NCBI RefSeq assembly: GCF_002735305.1
Contig: NZ_PDYG01000008.1
Coordinates: forward strand, 31,871-95,870
Direction: 5' to 3'
Length of the DNA: 64,000 nt
Origin: Agathobacter ruminis
GTDB lineage: Bacteria; Bacillota; Clostridia; Lachnospirales; Lachnospiraceae
Below, piece by piece: positions 36,012 to 44,557 of this stretch. The notes beneath the pieces are model-generated. The model did not search any database, was not told the DNA's origin, and worked only from the letters and a program-made list of their open reading frames with translations. The position numbers and the translations under genes are program-made. Position 1 is the first letter of the stretch. The number at the start of each line of letters is the position of its first letter.

Positions 36012-38807
36012 ATGTCAGAATTTCAGTTAGATCAGGAAGCATATCGGCAGACTGCCTGTCAGGCAGTTGCCGAAGGCTGTGTCCTGATCAAAAATGAGAA
36101 CAAAACACTTCCTTTACAAAAGGGAGATCGTGTTGCTGTTTTTGGACGAATGGCAGCCAATTATTATAAAAGCGGATTGGGATCCGGTGGTCTGGTAAAT
36201 ACCCGTTATGTGACCGGAATCCTCGATGCACTGATGGCATCCGATGGAATCCGTCTTGACAAGAAACTGTTAAAAATCTATGAGGACTGGAATGCTTCCC
36301 ACCCGCTCGACAAAGGGCATGGCTGGGGCACTGTTCCATGGAATCAGGAAGAAATGCCGATTGATGAAGCTACTGTCGCAGAGGCGGCTGAAGCAGATGA
36401 CGTCGCTTTGGTAATTATCGGCCGTACAGCGGGTGAAGATCAGGACAATGCTGCAAAGGAGGGAAGCTATCTCCTGACAGCGACAGAGCGTGATCTGATT
36501 CGCAAAGTCTCAAAACATTTCACACGCACTGCGGTTCTGTTAAATGTCGGCAATATCATCGATATGAACTGGGTGGAAGAGGATAAGGTTCCGGCTGTTA
36601 TGTATGTATGGCAGGGCGGACAGGAAGGCGGCAACGGGGTGCTGTCGGTATTGACCGCAGAGCAGTCTCCATCCGGAAAATTGTCGGATACGATTGCAAA
36701 ATCCATTCAGGATTATCCGTCAACCGCCAATTTCGGCAACCAGTATGAGAATATCTATGCAGAAGATATTTATGTCGGATACCGCTATTTTGAAACCTTT
36801 GCAAAAGACAGAGTGCTCTATCCGTTTGGATTCGGCCTCTCTTATACCACCTTCAAAATGGCGGGACAGATTGCAGGTGATTCTGACAGTCCGTTTGTCA
36901 ATATCAGCGCAACAGTGACCAATACCGGTGAATATGAGGGCAAAGAAGTCGCACAATTGTATGTCAAGAAGCCGCAGGGCGCGCTTGGCCAACCGGCAAG
37001 AGAACTGGTTGCATTTGAAAAGACACGCGCATTGCTTCCGGGCGAAAGTACAAAGGTGATTTTCACGATTCCGAAATATGCGATTGCTTCCTTTGATGAT
37101 TCCGGTGTAACCGGTCACAAGAATGCATATGTGCTCGAGGAGGGCAGCTATGAATTCTATCTGGGATCGGATGTGCGCAGCGCACAGCTGATTGGTTCCT
37201 TCCGTCAGGAATTTGCAGTTGTCAGCCAGCTGGAAGAAATCTATGCACCGGTCAAGCCGTTTAAGCGTATGAAACCATCGGTGTCCGGCAATTATTATGA
37301 ATTGAAATATGAAGATGCTCCGCTGCGCACCATCGGCGCATATGAGCGCATGGAGGCCAACAAACCGCAGGAAATCGCTTATACCGGTGATCGTGGAATT
37401 GTATTGGCAGATGTATATCACGGCAAGGCAACCATGGATGAATTCCTGGCACAGTTGTCGGCAGAGGATCTGATTGTTCTGTTCCGCGGTGAGGGAATGA
37501 GTTCTCCGAAAGTAACACCGGGAACCGGCTCCGCATTCGGAGGACTGAGTGAGAACTTAAGACATTTTGGCATTCCGGCGGGATGTACGACGGACGGACC
37601 TTCCGGAATTCGTATGGACTGCGGAACCAAGGCATTTTCACTTCCGAACGGTACCAGCCTGGGCTGTACCTTTAATGTGGAACTGGTAGAAAGCCTGTAT
37701 GCATTCGAAGGCAAGGAATTGCGCAAAAACCGCATCGACGCATTGCTTGGACCGGGACTGAACATTCACCGCAATCCACTTTGCGGTCGTAACTTTGAAT
37801 ATATTTCTGAGGATCCGGTTTTGACCGGAAAGATGGGCGCTGCCATGATCCGCGGACTTTCCTGTGTGGGCAGTACCGGAACCATTAAGCATTTCATGGG
37901 AAATAACCAGGAATATTCCCGCAATGATGTCAATGGTGTGATGTCACAGAGAGCTGCACGCGAAATCTATCTGAAGGGCTTTGAAATTTCTGTGCGAGAG
38001 GGAAAAGCGCGTTCCGTGATGACCACATACGGACCGGTGAACGGCATCTGGACCTCCTCGCATTATGATCTGAATACCATCGTATTGCGCAAGGAATGGG
38101 GATTTGATGGAATCGTCATGACAGACTGGTGGGCAAGAGGAAGTATTGAAAACCAGCCGGGAGACAGAAAGTGCCGTGCGGCAATGATTGCTGCCGGAAA
38201 CAATCTGTATATGGTTGTGGACGATCAGACGGATATGAAGCAGGATGACATTCTTGCGGCTTATCAATCCGGCGAGCTGACACTCGGACAGCTTCAGGAA
38301 AATGCCAGATCCATCCTCGGATTCCTGTTAAAGTCTCCGGCTATGTTATATGAAATGAATGAGATTTCACAGGAAGAGTTGGATGAAAGAGCCATTGTGG
38401 AAGAGGGCGATATTGATTTTGAGAATATCATCACCTATGACAGTGACGAAGAAGGAACCCTGCGTATCGAGAATCCGGACTGGAACCCGCAGCAGGGAGA
38501 TTTCGAAGTATTTGCAACCAATATCCAGAGAAAGGGTATGTACAATATCAGAATTACTGCACATTCCGATCTCAATGATCTGGCACAGCTGCCGATTTCG
38601 GTATCGTTTGACAATCAGCTGCGCGGCATTTTGACATTCCAGGGCAGCAACGGGGCAAAGGTAACCAAGGAAATGGAAATTTCCGAAGTGTTTGCACCGA
38701 CCCATTATGTCAAACTGTATTTCGGCGCAAGCGGTATGGTCATCGATTCTGTCGAAATTTATTGGGTTCACTCGATTAAAGCACCGTTTGATGATATGGA
38801 AGCATAA
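36012..38807 (+). CDS. GH3 beta-glucosidase with permuted domain order
   Basis: 931 residues, RBS GAGGA at 36000-36004. The order of domains is reversed relative to most GH3 enzymes: the alpha/beta sandwich comes first (EGCVLIKNENKTLPL about residue 22, GRTAGEDQD about 140, YPFGFGLSYT about 270), then a fibronectin-III-like domain (VTNTGEYEGKEVAQLYVKK), and the TIM barrel follows (FGIPAGCTTDGPSGIRM about 520, KHFMGNNQEYSRN, and the nucleophile strand IVMTDWWA about 705). The same permutation is known in beta-glucosidases of Ruminococcus albus and Butyrivibrio fibrisolvens. The last 110 residues form an extra C-terminal domain. No signal peptide, so it probably hydrolyses imported cello- or plant oligosaccharides in the cytoplasm. 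Confidence 0.9.
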   Translation: MSEFQLDQEAYRQTACQAVAEGCVLIKNENKTLPLQKGDRVAVFGRMAANYYKSGLGSGGLVNTRYVTGILDALMASDGIRLDKKLLKIYEDWNASHPLDKGHGWGTVPWNQEEMPIDEATVAEAAEADDVALVIIGRTAGEDQDNAAKEGSYLLTATERDLIRKVSKHFTRTAVLLNVGNIIDMNWVEEDKVPAVMYVWQGGQEGGNGVLSVLTAEQSPSGKLSDTIAKSIQDYPSTANFGNQYENIYAEDIYVGYRYFETFAKDRVLYPFGFGLSYTTFKMAGQIAGDSDSPFVNISATVTNTGEYEGKEVAQLYVKKPQGALGQPARELVAFEKTRALLPGESTKVIFTIPKYAIASFDDSGVTGHKNAYVLEEGSYEFYLGSDVRSAQLIGSFRQEFAVVSQLEEIYAPVKPFKRMKPSVSGNYYELKYEDAPLRTIGAYERMEANKPQEIAYTGDRGIVLADVYHGKATMDEFLAQLSAEDLIVLFRGEGMSSPKVTPGTGSAFGGLSENLRHFGIPAGCTTDGPSGIRMDCGTKAFSLPNGTSLGCTFNVELVESLYAFEGKELRKNRIDALLGPGLNIHRNPLCGRNFEYISEDPVLTGKMGAAMIRGLSCVGSTGTIKHFMGNNQEYSRNDVNGVMSQRAAREIYLKGFEISVREGKARSVMTTYGPVNGIWTSSHYDLNTIVLRKEWGFDGIVMTDWWARGSIENQPGDRKCRAAMIAAGNNLYMVVDDQTDMKQDDILAAYQSGELTLGQLQENARSILGFLLKSPAMLYEMNEISQEELDERAIVEEGDIDFENIITYDSDEEGTLRIENPDWNPQQGDFEVFATNIQRKGMYNIRITAHSDLNDLAQLPISVSFDNQLRGILTFQGSNGAKVTKEMEISEVFAPTHYVKLYFGASGMVIDSVEIYWVHSIKAPFDDMEA

Positions 38808-38825
38808 AAGGCAGTCGCAAATCCA

Positions 38826-38855
38826 TTGAGTTCTTGTCGACAAGAATGCTATAAT
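38826..38855 (+). promoter_or_regulatory. Promoter with embedded 16-bp palindromic operator
   Basis: TTGAGT at 38826-38831, 18-nt spacer, TATAAT at 38850-38855. The spacer is filled by a perfect palindrome, TTCTTGTCGACAAGAA (38831-38846). Its core TTGTCGACAA fits the GT-AC operator pattern of FadR-type GntR regulators; the next gene encodes one, so autorepression by blocking RNA polymerase is the simplest reading. Confidence 0.8.
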
Positions 38856-38898
38856 GTGATATAGTTGATGAGCAAACTTTTCAGGCAAGGAACAAAAA

Positions 38899-39579
38899 AT
38901 GGGAAACGTATTAACAAAATCATTTGTTACAAGTGATGACATCTATTGGGATATCTGTAATAAAATAGAAAATTTGGAATATATGCCGGGCGACCGACTG
39001 AGCGAGAATGAGCTCGCAAGCCGGTATGGCGTCAGCCGTCATATTGTGCGAGGCGCATTGGCTGCTTTGAAGAACCGGAGACTGGTGGAAGTATATCCGC
39101 AGCGCGGCACTTTTGTCAGCCTGATCGATACGGAATATATATCGGATATCCTCTATATGCGTGAATCGGTAGAGCAGGAGGCTATCTGCAGAATTATTGA
39201 ATCCGGAGATGTCGAATCGATTGTCAAACATATGAGAAGCGCCATCGAGGCACAGAAGAAGCTGAAGGAAGGTGCTGATTTTTCACAGAAGTTTTATGAA
39301 TTGGACAATCTGTTTCATGAAGTATTATTTGATGCGGTTGGCAGACCGCATGTCATGGAATTGATTGCCGATCCGTATATTCATATCCGCAGATGGCGCA
39401 ATTATGAAGTGCGTACGCCGGAGCGTATCCGCGAGATTATGCTCGAGCATGAAGAAATCGCAGATGCAATCGAGCAAAAGGACCGCGACAAGGCGCGTGT
39501 GGCATTACACAAACATCTGGATACTGCGACTCGATATTCAAAGCCACTCAAGGAAGTGGAAGCACAATATTTTGCCTAA
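38899..39579 (+). CDS. GntR-family (FadR/FCD subfamily) transcriptional regulator
   Basis: 226 residues, RBS AAGGA at 38887-38891. The N-terminal winged helix has the GntR signature PGDRLSENELASRYGVSR (about residues 30-47) and TFVSLIDTEY at the wing. The C-terminal all-helical FCD ligand domain (about 80-215) includes FYELDNLFHEVLFDAVGR and EHEEIADAIEQKDRDKARVALHKHL, with the Asp/His residues (D100-region and HEV..., HKHL) that bind a metal and an organic acid in this subfamily. The palindrome in its promoter marks autoregulation; the upstream GH3 gene, which is read toward it, might also be a target, but no second copy of the palindrome was noticed. Confidence 0.88.
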   Translation: MGNVLTKSFVTSDDIYWDICNKIENLEYMPGDRLSENELASRYGVSRHIVRGALAALKNRRLVEVYPQRGTFVSLIDTEYISDILYMRESVEQEAICRIIESGDVESIVKHMRSAIEAQKKLKEGADFSQKFYELDNLFHEVLFDAVGRPHVMELIADPYIHIRRWRNYEVRTPERIREIMLEHEEIADAIEQKDRDKARVALHKHLDTATRYSKPLKEVEAQYFA

Positions 39580-39625
39580 AGAAGTTCTTAAAGAATCTTA
39601 AAGAAATATTAAGAATTTCTTGGCG

Positions 39626-39663
39626 AAAATGGCGAAAGAAATCCCATTCTTTCGCCATTTTTT
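39626..39663 (+). terminator. Intrinsic terminator after gntR
   Basis: Perfect 14-bp stem 39626-39639 with 39648-39661, 8-nt loop, short T-run. Confidence 0.88.
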
Positions 39664-39677
39664 GTGAACACAGAAAT

Positions 39678-39706
39678 TTGACATTGCCAATCAAATTTTG
39701 TATGAT
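39678..39706 (+). promoter_or_regulatory. Consensus sigma-A promoter of the Dlt-like operon
   Basis: TTGACA at 39678-39683, exactly 17-nt spacer, TATGAT at 39701-39706. Expected start near 39713, 30 nt before the carrier-protein ATG. The strength suggests constitutive expression. Confidence 0.9.
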
Positions 39707-39743
39707 ATATTAGACTTTGTAAATTTGGAAGGAGAACATCAAC

Positions 39744-39974
39744 ATGGATGAATTATTAGAGATTTTGAATGACTTACACCCGGATGTAGATTTTACAACT
39801 GAGACTGGTTTGATTGATAATATGATTTTGGATTCATTTGACATTGTTACTTTGATTTCCGAAATCAGCGAGAATTTCGATGTTACCATTTCAGCAGAAT
39901 ACATCATTCCGGAAAACTTTAATTCGGCTCAGGCTTTATATGCTTTGATCGAGAAGCTGGAAGACGAGGAATAA
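39744..39974 (+). CDS. Acyl/aminoacyl carrier protein (DltC-like)
   Basis: 76 residues, RBS AAGGAG at 39729-39734. A four-helix acidic carrier protein with the phosphopantetheine serine S31 in MILDSFDIV, which resembles the LLDSFG of DltC more than the GADSLD of fatty-acid ACPs. The Asp immediately before the serine is conserved. It would carry an activated amino acid as a thioester on a 4'-phosphopantetheine arm. It opens an operon that also holds an adenylation enzyme and an MBOAT protein, the same set as in teichoic-acid D-alanylation. The MBOAT gene starts 3 nt downstream. Confidence 0.87.
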   Translation: MDELLEILNDLHPDVDFTTETGLIDNMILDSFDIVTLISEISENFDVTISAEYIIPENFNSAQALYALIEKLEDEE

Positions 39975-39977
39975 GCT

Positions 39978-41546
39978 GTGTTATTTACATCATATGAATT
40001 CATAGGCTTTATCTTCGCCCTTGCAATTTTATATTATGTATTCCCGAAGAAGCTGCAATGGATGCTGCTTCTTCTTTTCAGTTATCTATTTTATTGGATT
40101 GCCAATCCGATTTATTTGATTTATATCGCAGTGACCACGGTGACCATCTGGGGCTGCGGACGGATGATTGAACGAAACTTTGCCACGCAAAGTGAATACT
40201 TAAAGGCAAACAAAGAAAGTCTGACCAAAGAAGAAAAAAAGGCATACAAAAATAGTAAGAAAAGTGCACGAGGCCGCTGGTTGTTGTTGGGGGTTCTGGT
40301 TAATCTCGGAATTCTCGCAGTGGTTAAGTACACTGATTTTATTGTGGGAATTTTTACCGGAAAAGGCCTCGGATTTATGGATCTGGCCGTTCCGATGGGC
40401 ATTTCCTTCTACACATTCCAGGCCATCGGTTATTTGATCGATGTCAAGCGTGGAACCGTGAAAGCCGAAAAAAATCTGTTTAAATTTGCATTGTTTGTAT
40501 CCTTCTTCCCGCAGCTGGTGCAGGGACCAATCAGCCGTTTCGGCGATTTGTCACAGACACTGTATGCGGAACATAGATTTGACTGGACCAATGTCTCTTA
40601 CGGAATCGAGCGCATTATGTGGGGATTCTTTAAGAAACTGATCATTGCAGACCGTGTGGCACCTGCAGTCAATGTTTTGATTTCAGATGTGTCTGTTTAT
40701 CATGGTGCTTATGCATTTGTCGGAATGGTCCTGTATACCCTTGAACTTTATGCTGATTTCACCGGTGGAATTGATGTGACAATCGGTGTGGCACAGATGC
40801 TTGGTATCCGTGTGACGGAGAACTTTAACCGTCCGTATTTTTCAACCTCTTTGAAAGAGTATTGGAGAAGATGGCATATCACGATGTGCCAGTGGTTCCG
40901 TGAATTTGTCTTTTATCCGGTTTCCACCAGCAAGGCAATTCAGGGACTGGCAAAATTTTCACGCAAACATTTTGGTGACAATATCGGAAAGAAACTTCCG
41001 GTTTATGTTTCAACATTTGTAGTATGGTTTGCAACCGGTATCTGGCACGGTGCGAGCTGGAATTTCATCGTGTGGGGCCTGTTGAACTGGCTGATTCTGA
41101 TGGTTTCGGAAGAACTGGAGCCGCTGTACGACAAATTCCATGGCAAATTCCGCTTTTCAAACACCATCGGCTACAGAATCTTTATGGGACTTCGTACCTT
41201 GCTTTTGATCTGTGTGCTGAATATGTTTGACTGTTATGTTTCGGTTTCCGAGACATTCCATGCATTTTTGACCATGTTTACCTCTGCAAATTATTCGATT
41301 TTTACAACCGGTGAATTATTGAATCTCGGTGTGAGCGCACTCGACTATATCATTTTGCTTTGCGGTGTACTGGTGATGCTCATCGTCAGCATGGTTCAGG
41401 TAAAGGGCAGTGTCCGTGATCAGATTGCTGCAAAACCTTATCCGGTAAGATTTGTAATCTGGTTTGCACTCTTCCTAGTGATTTTGCTGGTGGGTGCATA
41501 TGGAATCGGATATGATTCCAGCCAGTTTATTTACAATCGCTTCTAG
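39978..41546 (+). CDS. MBOAT-family O-acyltransferase (DltB/AlgI-like)
   Basis: 522 residues, GTG start with GAGGA at 39966-39970, no nearer ATG. About ten membrane helices. The MBOAT signature is present: PQLVQGPISR in the middle and the invariant catalytic histidine H357 in ATGIWHGASWNFIVWG. The family transfers acyl groups to lipid or surface polymers; DltB hands D-alanine from DltC across the membrane, AlgI acetylates alginate. Because a carrier protein and an aminoacyl-adenylating enzyme share the operon, a DltB-like role is preferred. Confidence 0.9.
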   Translation: MLFTSYEFIGFIFALAILYYVFPKKLQWMLLLLFSYLFYWIANPIYLIYIAVTTVTIWGCGRMIERNFATQSEYLKANKESLTKEEKKAYKNSKKSARGRWLLLGVLVNLGILAVVKYTDFIVGIFTGKGLGFMDLAVPMGISFYTFQAIGYLIDVKRGTVKAEKNLFKFALFVSFFPQLVQGPISRFGDLSQTLYAEHRFDWTNVSYGIERIMWGFFKKLIIADRVAPAVNVLISDVSVYHGAYAFVGMVLYTLELYADFTGGIDVTIGVAQMLGIRVTENFNRPYFSTSLKEYWRRWHITMCQWFREFVFYPVSTSKAIQGLAKFSRKHFGDNIGKKLPVYVSTFVVWFATGIWHGASWNFIVWGLLNWLILMVSEELEPLYDKFHGKFRFSNTIGYRIFMGLRTLLLICVLNMFDCYVSVSETFHAFLTMFTSANYSIFTTGELLNLGVSALDYIILLCGVLVMLIVSMVQVKGSVRDQIAAKPYPVRFVIWFALFLVILLVGAYGIGYDSSQFIYNRF

Positions 41547-41576
41547 CGGTTTGAAACAGAATTAAAGGAAACAATT

Positions 41577-42659
41577 ATGACAAAAAAGAGAACTGTTTTT
41601 CTGCGCGTAATCGTATCCGTCCTTTTGGTTTGCTTTGCATTATATTTCCTGCAAAAGCTTTTGATGCCAAAGTATGTGACCGGAATCGTGGAAGGCGCTT
41701 TTGTGGCAGAATATTACGAAGAAGAGAATAAAGACTTTGATGTGATTTTTGTCGGAGACTGTGAAGTTTATGAGAATTTTTCCCCGGTTGTTTTGTGGGA
41801 AAAATACGGCATCAACAGCTATATCCGCGGAAGTGCGGAGCAGTATATCTGGCAGTCTTACTATTTGCTGGAGGACAGTCTGCGCTATCATGTGCCACAG
41901 GCTGTGGTATTTAATATCCAGTCTCTGCAGTTTAATGAATCGCAGAATGAGGCTTATAACCGTATGTCCATTGAGGGAATGGAGTGGTCCAAGTCCAAGA
42001 TTGGAGCAATCAATGCATCCATGACCGAGGAGGAACATTTTCTGGATTATGTTTTCCCAATTTTGCGTTATCACAGCCGCTGGAACGAATTGACAGAGGA
42101 TGATTTCAAATATATGTTCCACAGCCCGAAGGTAAGCTACAACGGTTATTTTATGCGCGTGGATACACGCCCGGTTGAGACAGTTCCGGAAGGAAATGCA
42201 CTTGCCGATTATTCGTTCGGCGACAAGGCTTGGGAATACCTGGACAAAATGCGTGAATTGTGTGAAGAGAATGGGATTCAGTTGATTCTCGTAAAGGCAC
42301 CGTCCGTTTATCCGACCTGGTATGAGCAGTACGAGCAGCAGGTGGAGGACTATGCGTCCAAATATGATCTGCCTTATTACAATTTCCTCGAACTGACGGA
42401 GGAAGCAGGAATCGATTATTCAACCGATACCTATGATGCAGGTCTGCATATGAATATCAACGGAGCTGAGAAACTGGCTGAATATTTCGGCAGGATTCTT
42501 TCCGAGGAATATGGCATCATCGATCGTCGTGGCAATCAGGAACTCGATGATATCTGGGCCGAGAATATCAAAGAATACGAAAATGAAATCGATCGTCAAT
42601 GTGAATACTATCAGGTTGACAAAAATACTTTATACAGATACAGGGAGAGTGATAAGTAA
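41577..42659 (+). CDS. SGNH/DltD-like membrane-anchored protein with Cys in the nucleophile position
   Basis: 360 residues, RBS AAAGGAA at 41565-41571. One N-terminal signal anchor (FLRVIVSVLLVCFALYFLQ) and an extracytoplasmic alpha/beta domain. The first SGNH block reads FVGDCEVYENFSP (G60-D61-C62), where GDS or GSS is usual; the last block is TYDAGLHMNINGAEKL, supplying D287 and H291. In DltD and AlgX/J-type partners this fold works with MBOAT proteins on the outer surface. A cysteine nucleophile would change chemistry from ester to thioester-like exchange, or the site may be non-catalytic. The stop codon abuts the asnB ATG with no gap. Confidence 0.75.
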   Translation: MTKKRTVFLRVIVSVLLVCFALYFLQKLLMPKYVTGIVEGAFVAEYYEEENKDFDVIFVGDCEVYENFSPVVLWEKYGINSYIRGSAEQYIWQSYYLLEDSLRYHVPQAVVFNIQSLQFNESQNEAYNRMSIEGMEWSKSKIGAINASMTEEEHFLDYVFPILRYHSRWNELTEDDFKYMFHSPKVSYNGYFMRVDTRPVETVPEGNALADYSFGDKAWEYLDKMRELCEENGIQLILVKAPSVYPTWYEQYEQQVEDYASKYDLPYYNFLELTEEAGIDYSTDTYDAGLHMNINGAEKLAEYFGRILSEEYGIIDRRGNQELDDIWAENIKEYENEIDRQCEYYQVDKNTLYRYRESDK

Positions 42660-44498
42660 ATGTGCGGAATCTGTGGAATTTATAATCTTCACGGGGTAAA
42701 GCCGATTGAAGAGAAAATACTTGATAAGATGCTTGAAAAAATCAAGCATCGTGGACCGGACGGAAAGAATATGCTGATCAATGACAGAGTCGGACTTGGC
42801 TTTGTACGCTTAAGCTTCATCGACCTTTCCGGCGGTATGCAGCCAATCGAAAACGAAGACCGCAGGATTGCAATGACCTGTAACGGAGAAATCTTCAATT
42901 ATCAGGAATTGCGCGAGGATCTGATCAAAAAAGGTCATACGTTCAGAACCAAGACCGACGTCGAAGTGATTTTGCATCTCTATGAAGAATACGGACTGGA
43001 TTTCCCAAAACATCTGAATGGTCAGTTTGCCATTGCACTGTATGACGGAAACAAGGATCAACTCGTGCTCGTGCGCGACCAGATCGGTATTTGTCCGCTG
43101 TTTTATACCGTTGCGGATGACCGTGTGATTTACGGCTCCGAGATTAAAGGAATCGTGGAATATCCGGGTATTGAGCGCAAGCTGAATATGAAGGCTGTTG
43201 ATCAGTTGATGAACTATCCGGGTGTGGTATCCCCGAATACCTTCTTTAAGAATATCTATTCACTTCGTGCCGGACATATGCTTGTCATCCGTCCGGATGA
43301 GGAAATCAAAGATATCGAATACTGGGATTTGCAGTATTCCCCTGATGAGGAAGACAAGGGCGAGGAATATTATGTGGAAAACCTTCGCGAATTGCTCAAG
43401 AAGGCGATTTCCCGCAGACTGATTGCGGATGTGCCGATCGGATTCTATATCTCCGGTGGTCTTGACAGCTCCGTGGTTGCCTGCTATATCGGCAAGTTCC
43501 TTTTGAACAGTTATTATTCCTTCTCTGCCGAAATCGGAGAGGGCGATCTCGATGAGAGTGAATATCAGAAAATCGTAAAGGATTGTGTGAAATCCGAACA
43601 TTACAGCACAAAGGTTGCGGAAGAAGAAATCTGGAACAACATCGGTAATGTCATTTATCATGCGGAATCTGCAGTAAAAGAGAGCTATGATGTTGCTGCC
43701 TATATGCTTTCCGGACTGGTACAGTCATCTCCTGCAAAAGCTGTTTTGACAGGACAGGGATCCGATGAATTCTTCTATGGATATGTCGGATATATGGTGG
43801 ATTTGTTCCGCAATATGCAAAAGGGCAAAATGACACCGGAAGAGCTCGAAGTCAATGAACGTCTCTGGGGCGATCCTTATTTCCGTTTTGAGCGCAATCA
43901 TCCGGAAATCCGAAAGATTCATATGAATCTCTACAGCAAGGATGTCAGAGCAAATATTGATGAATTTTCCGCATTTGCAACCAGTCCGATTGATGTCAGC
44001 AAAGTAAAGGGACTCAGCTCACAGAAGAGAAGAAGTTATATCGATTACAAGCTTCGCCTTTCCGACCATTTGCTCGGAGAGCACGGAGACCGCATGTTCT
44101 TCTCACATTCTGTGGAAGGTCGTCATCCGTTTTTGGATGCGGAACTGCTTGACTTTGTAACCAAGATTCCGGACAAATATAAATTAAAGGGTGTGAATGA
44201 GAAATATATCTTAAAGAGAGCCGGTGAGGGCATTGTTCCGGATCCGATTCTGAAGAGAAAGAAATTCCCATTCCAGGCACCGGGTATGTCGGCAATGATC
44301 AAAAAGCCGTCTACCATGGATTTCCTGAGTGATGAACTGATTAAGAAGTATGGTGTCTTTGATGTCAATTACATCAACGAATTGAAAAAGATTTATCAGC
44401 AGGATGATTTTAAACTCATGGGCGCGTATGAAATTGATTATTTATTGATTGCAATGACCGTTACCATGCTTTGTGAACAATATCAATTGTCCCTCTAG
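42660..44498 (+). CDS. asnB: Glutamine-dependent amidotransferase, asparagine synthase family
   Basis: 612 residues starting ATG-TGC, so Cys2 becomes the N-terminal nucleophile of the class II glutaminase domain (1 to about 200; HRGPDG, CNGEIFNYQEL, GQFAIALYD). The synthase domain has the PP-loop SGGLDSS at 265-271 and GQGSDEFFYGY. Length exceeds the usual 500-550 of asparagine synthase A/B types and fits the longer AsnB group. In other Gram-positives members of this group amidate diaminopimelate in peptidoglycan precursors (AsnB of C. difficile, LtsA of corynebacteria) instead of making free asparagine. Embedded in an envelope operon, either amidation of a cell-wall component or supply of Asn to it is plausible. 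Confidence 0.85.
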   Translation: MCGICGIYNLHGVKPIEEKILDKMLEKIKHRGPDGKNMLINDRVGLGFVRLSFIDLSGGMQPIENEDRRIAMTCNGEIFNYQELREDLIKKGHTFRTKTDVEVILHLYEEYGLDFPKHLNGQFAIALYDGNKDQLVLVRDQIGICPLFYTVADDRVIYGSEIKGIVEYPGIERKLNMKAVDQLMNYPGVVSPNTFFKNIYSLRAGHMLVIRPDEEIKDIEYWDLQYSPDEEDKGEEYYVENLRELLKKAISRRLIADVPIGFYISGGLDSSVVACYIGKFLLNSYYSFSAEIGEGDLDESEYQKIVKDCVKSEHYSTKVAEEEIWNNIGNVIYHAESAVKESYDVAAYMLSGLVQSSPAKAVLTGQGSDEFFYGYVGYMVDLFRNMQKGKMTPEELEVNERLWGDPYFRFERNHPEIRKIHMNLYSKDVRANIDEFSAFATSPIDVSKVKGLSSQKRRSYIDYKLRLSDHLLGEHGDRMFFSHSVEGRHPFLDAELLDFVTKIPDKYKLKGVNEKYILKRAGEGIVPDPILKRKKFPFQAPGMSAMIKKPSTMDFLSDELIKKYGVFDVNYINELKKIYQQDDFKLMGAYEIDYLLIAMTVTMLCEQYQLSL

Positions 44499-44557
44499 TA
44501 TTATGTTAATAGAAGTGTGAAATTTGAAAAAAGATTAACAAAATGGAGGAAACAATA

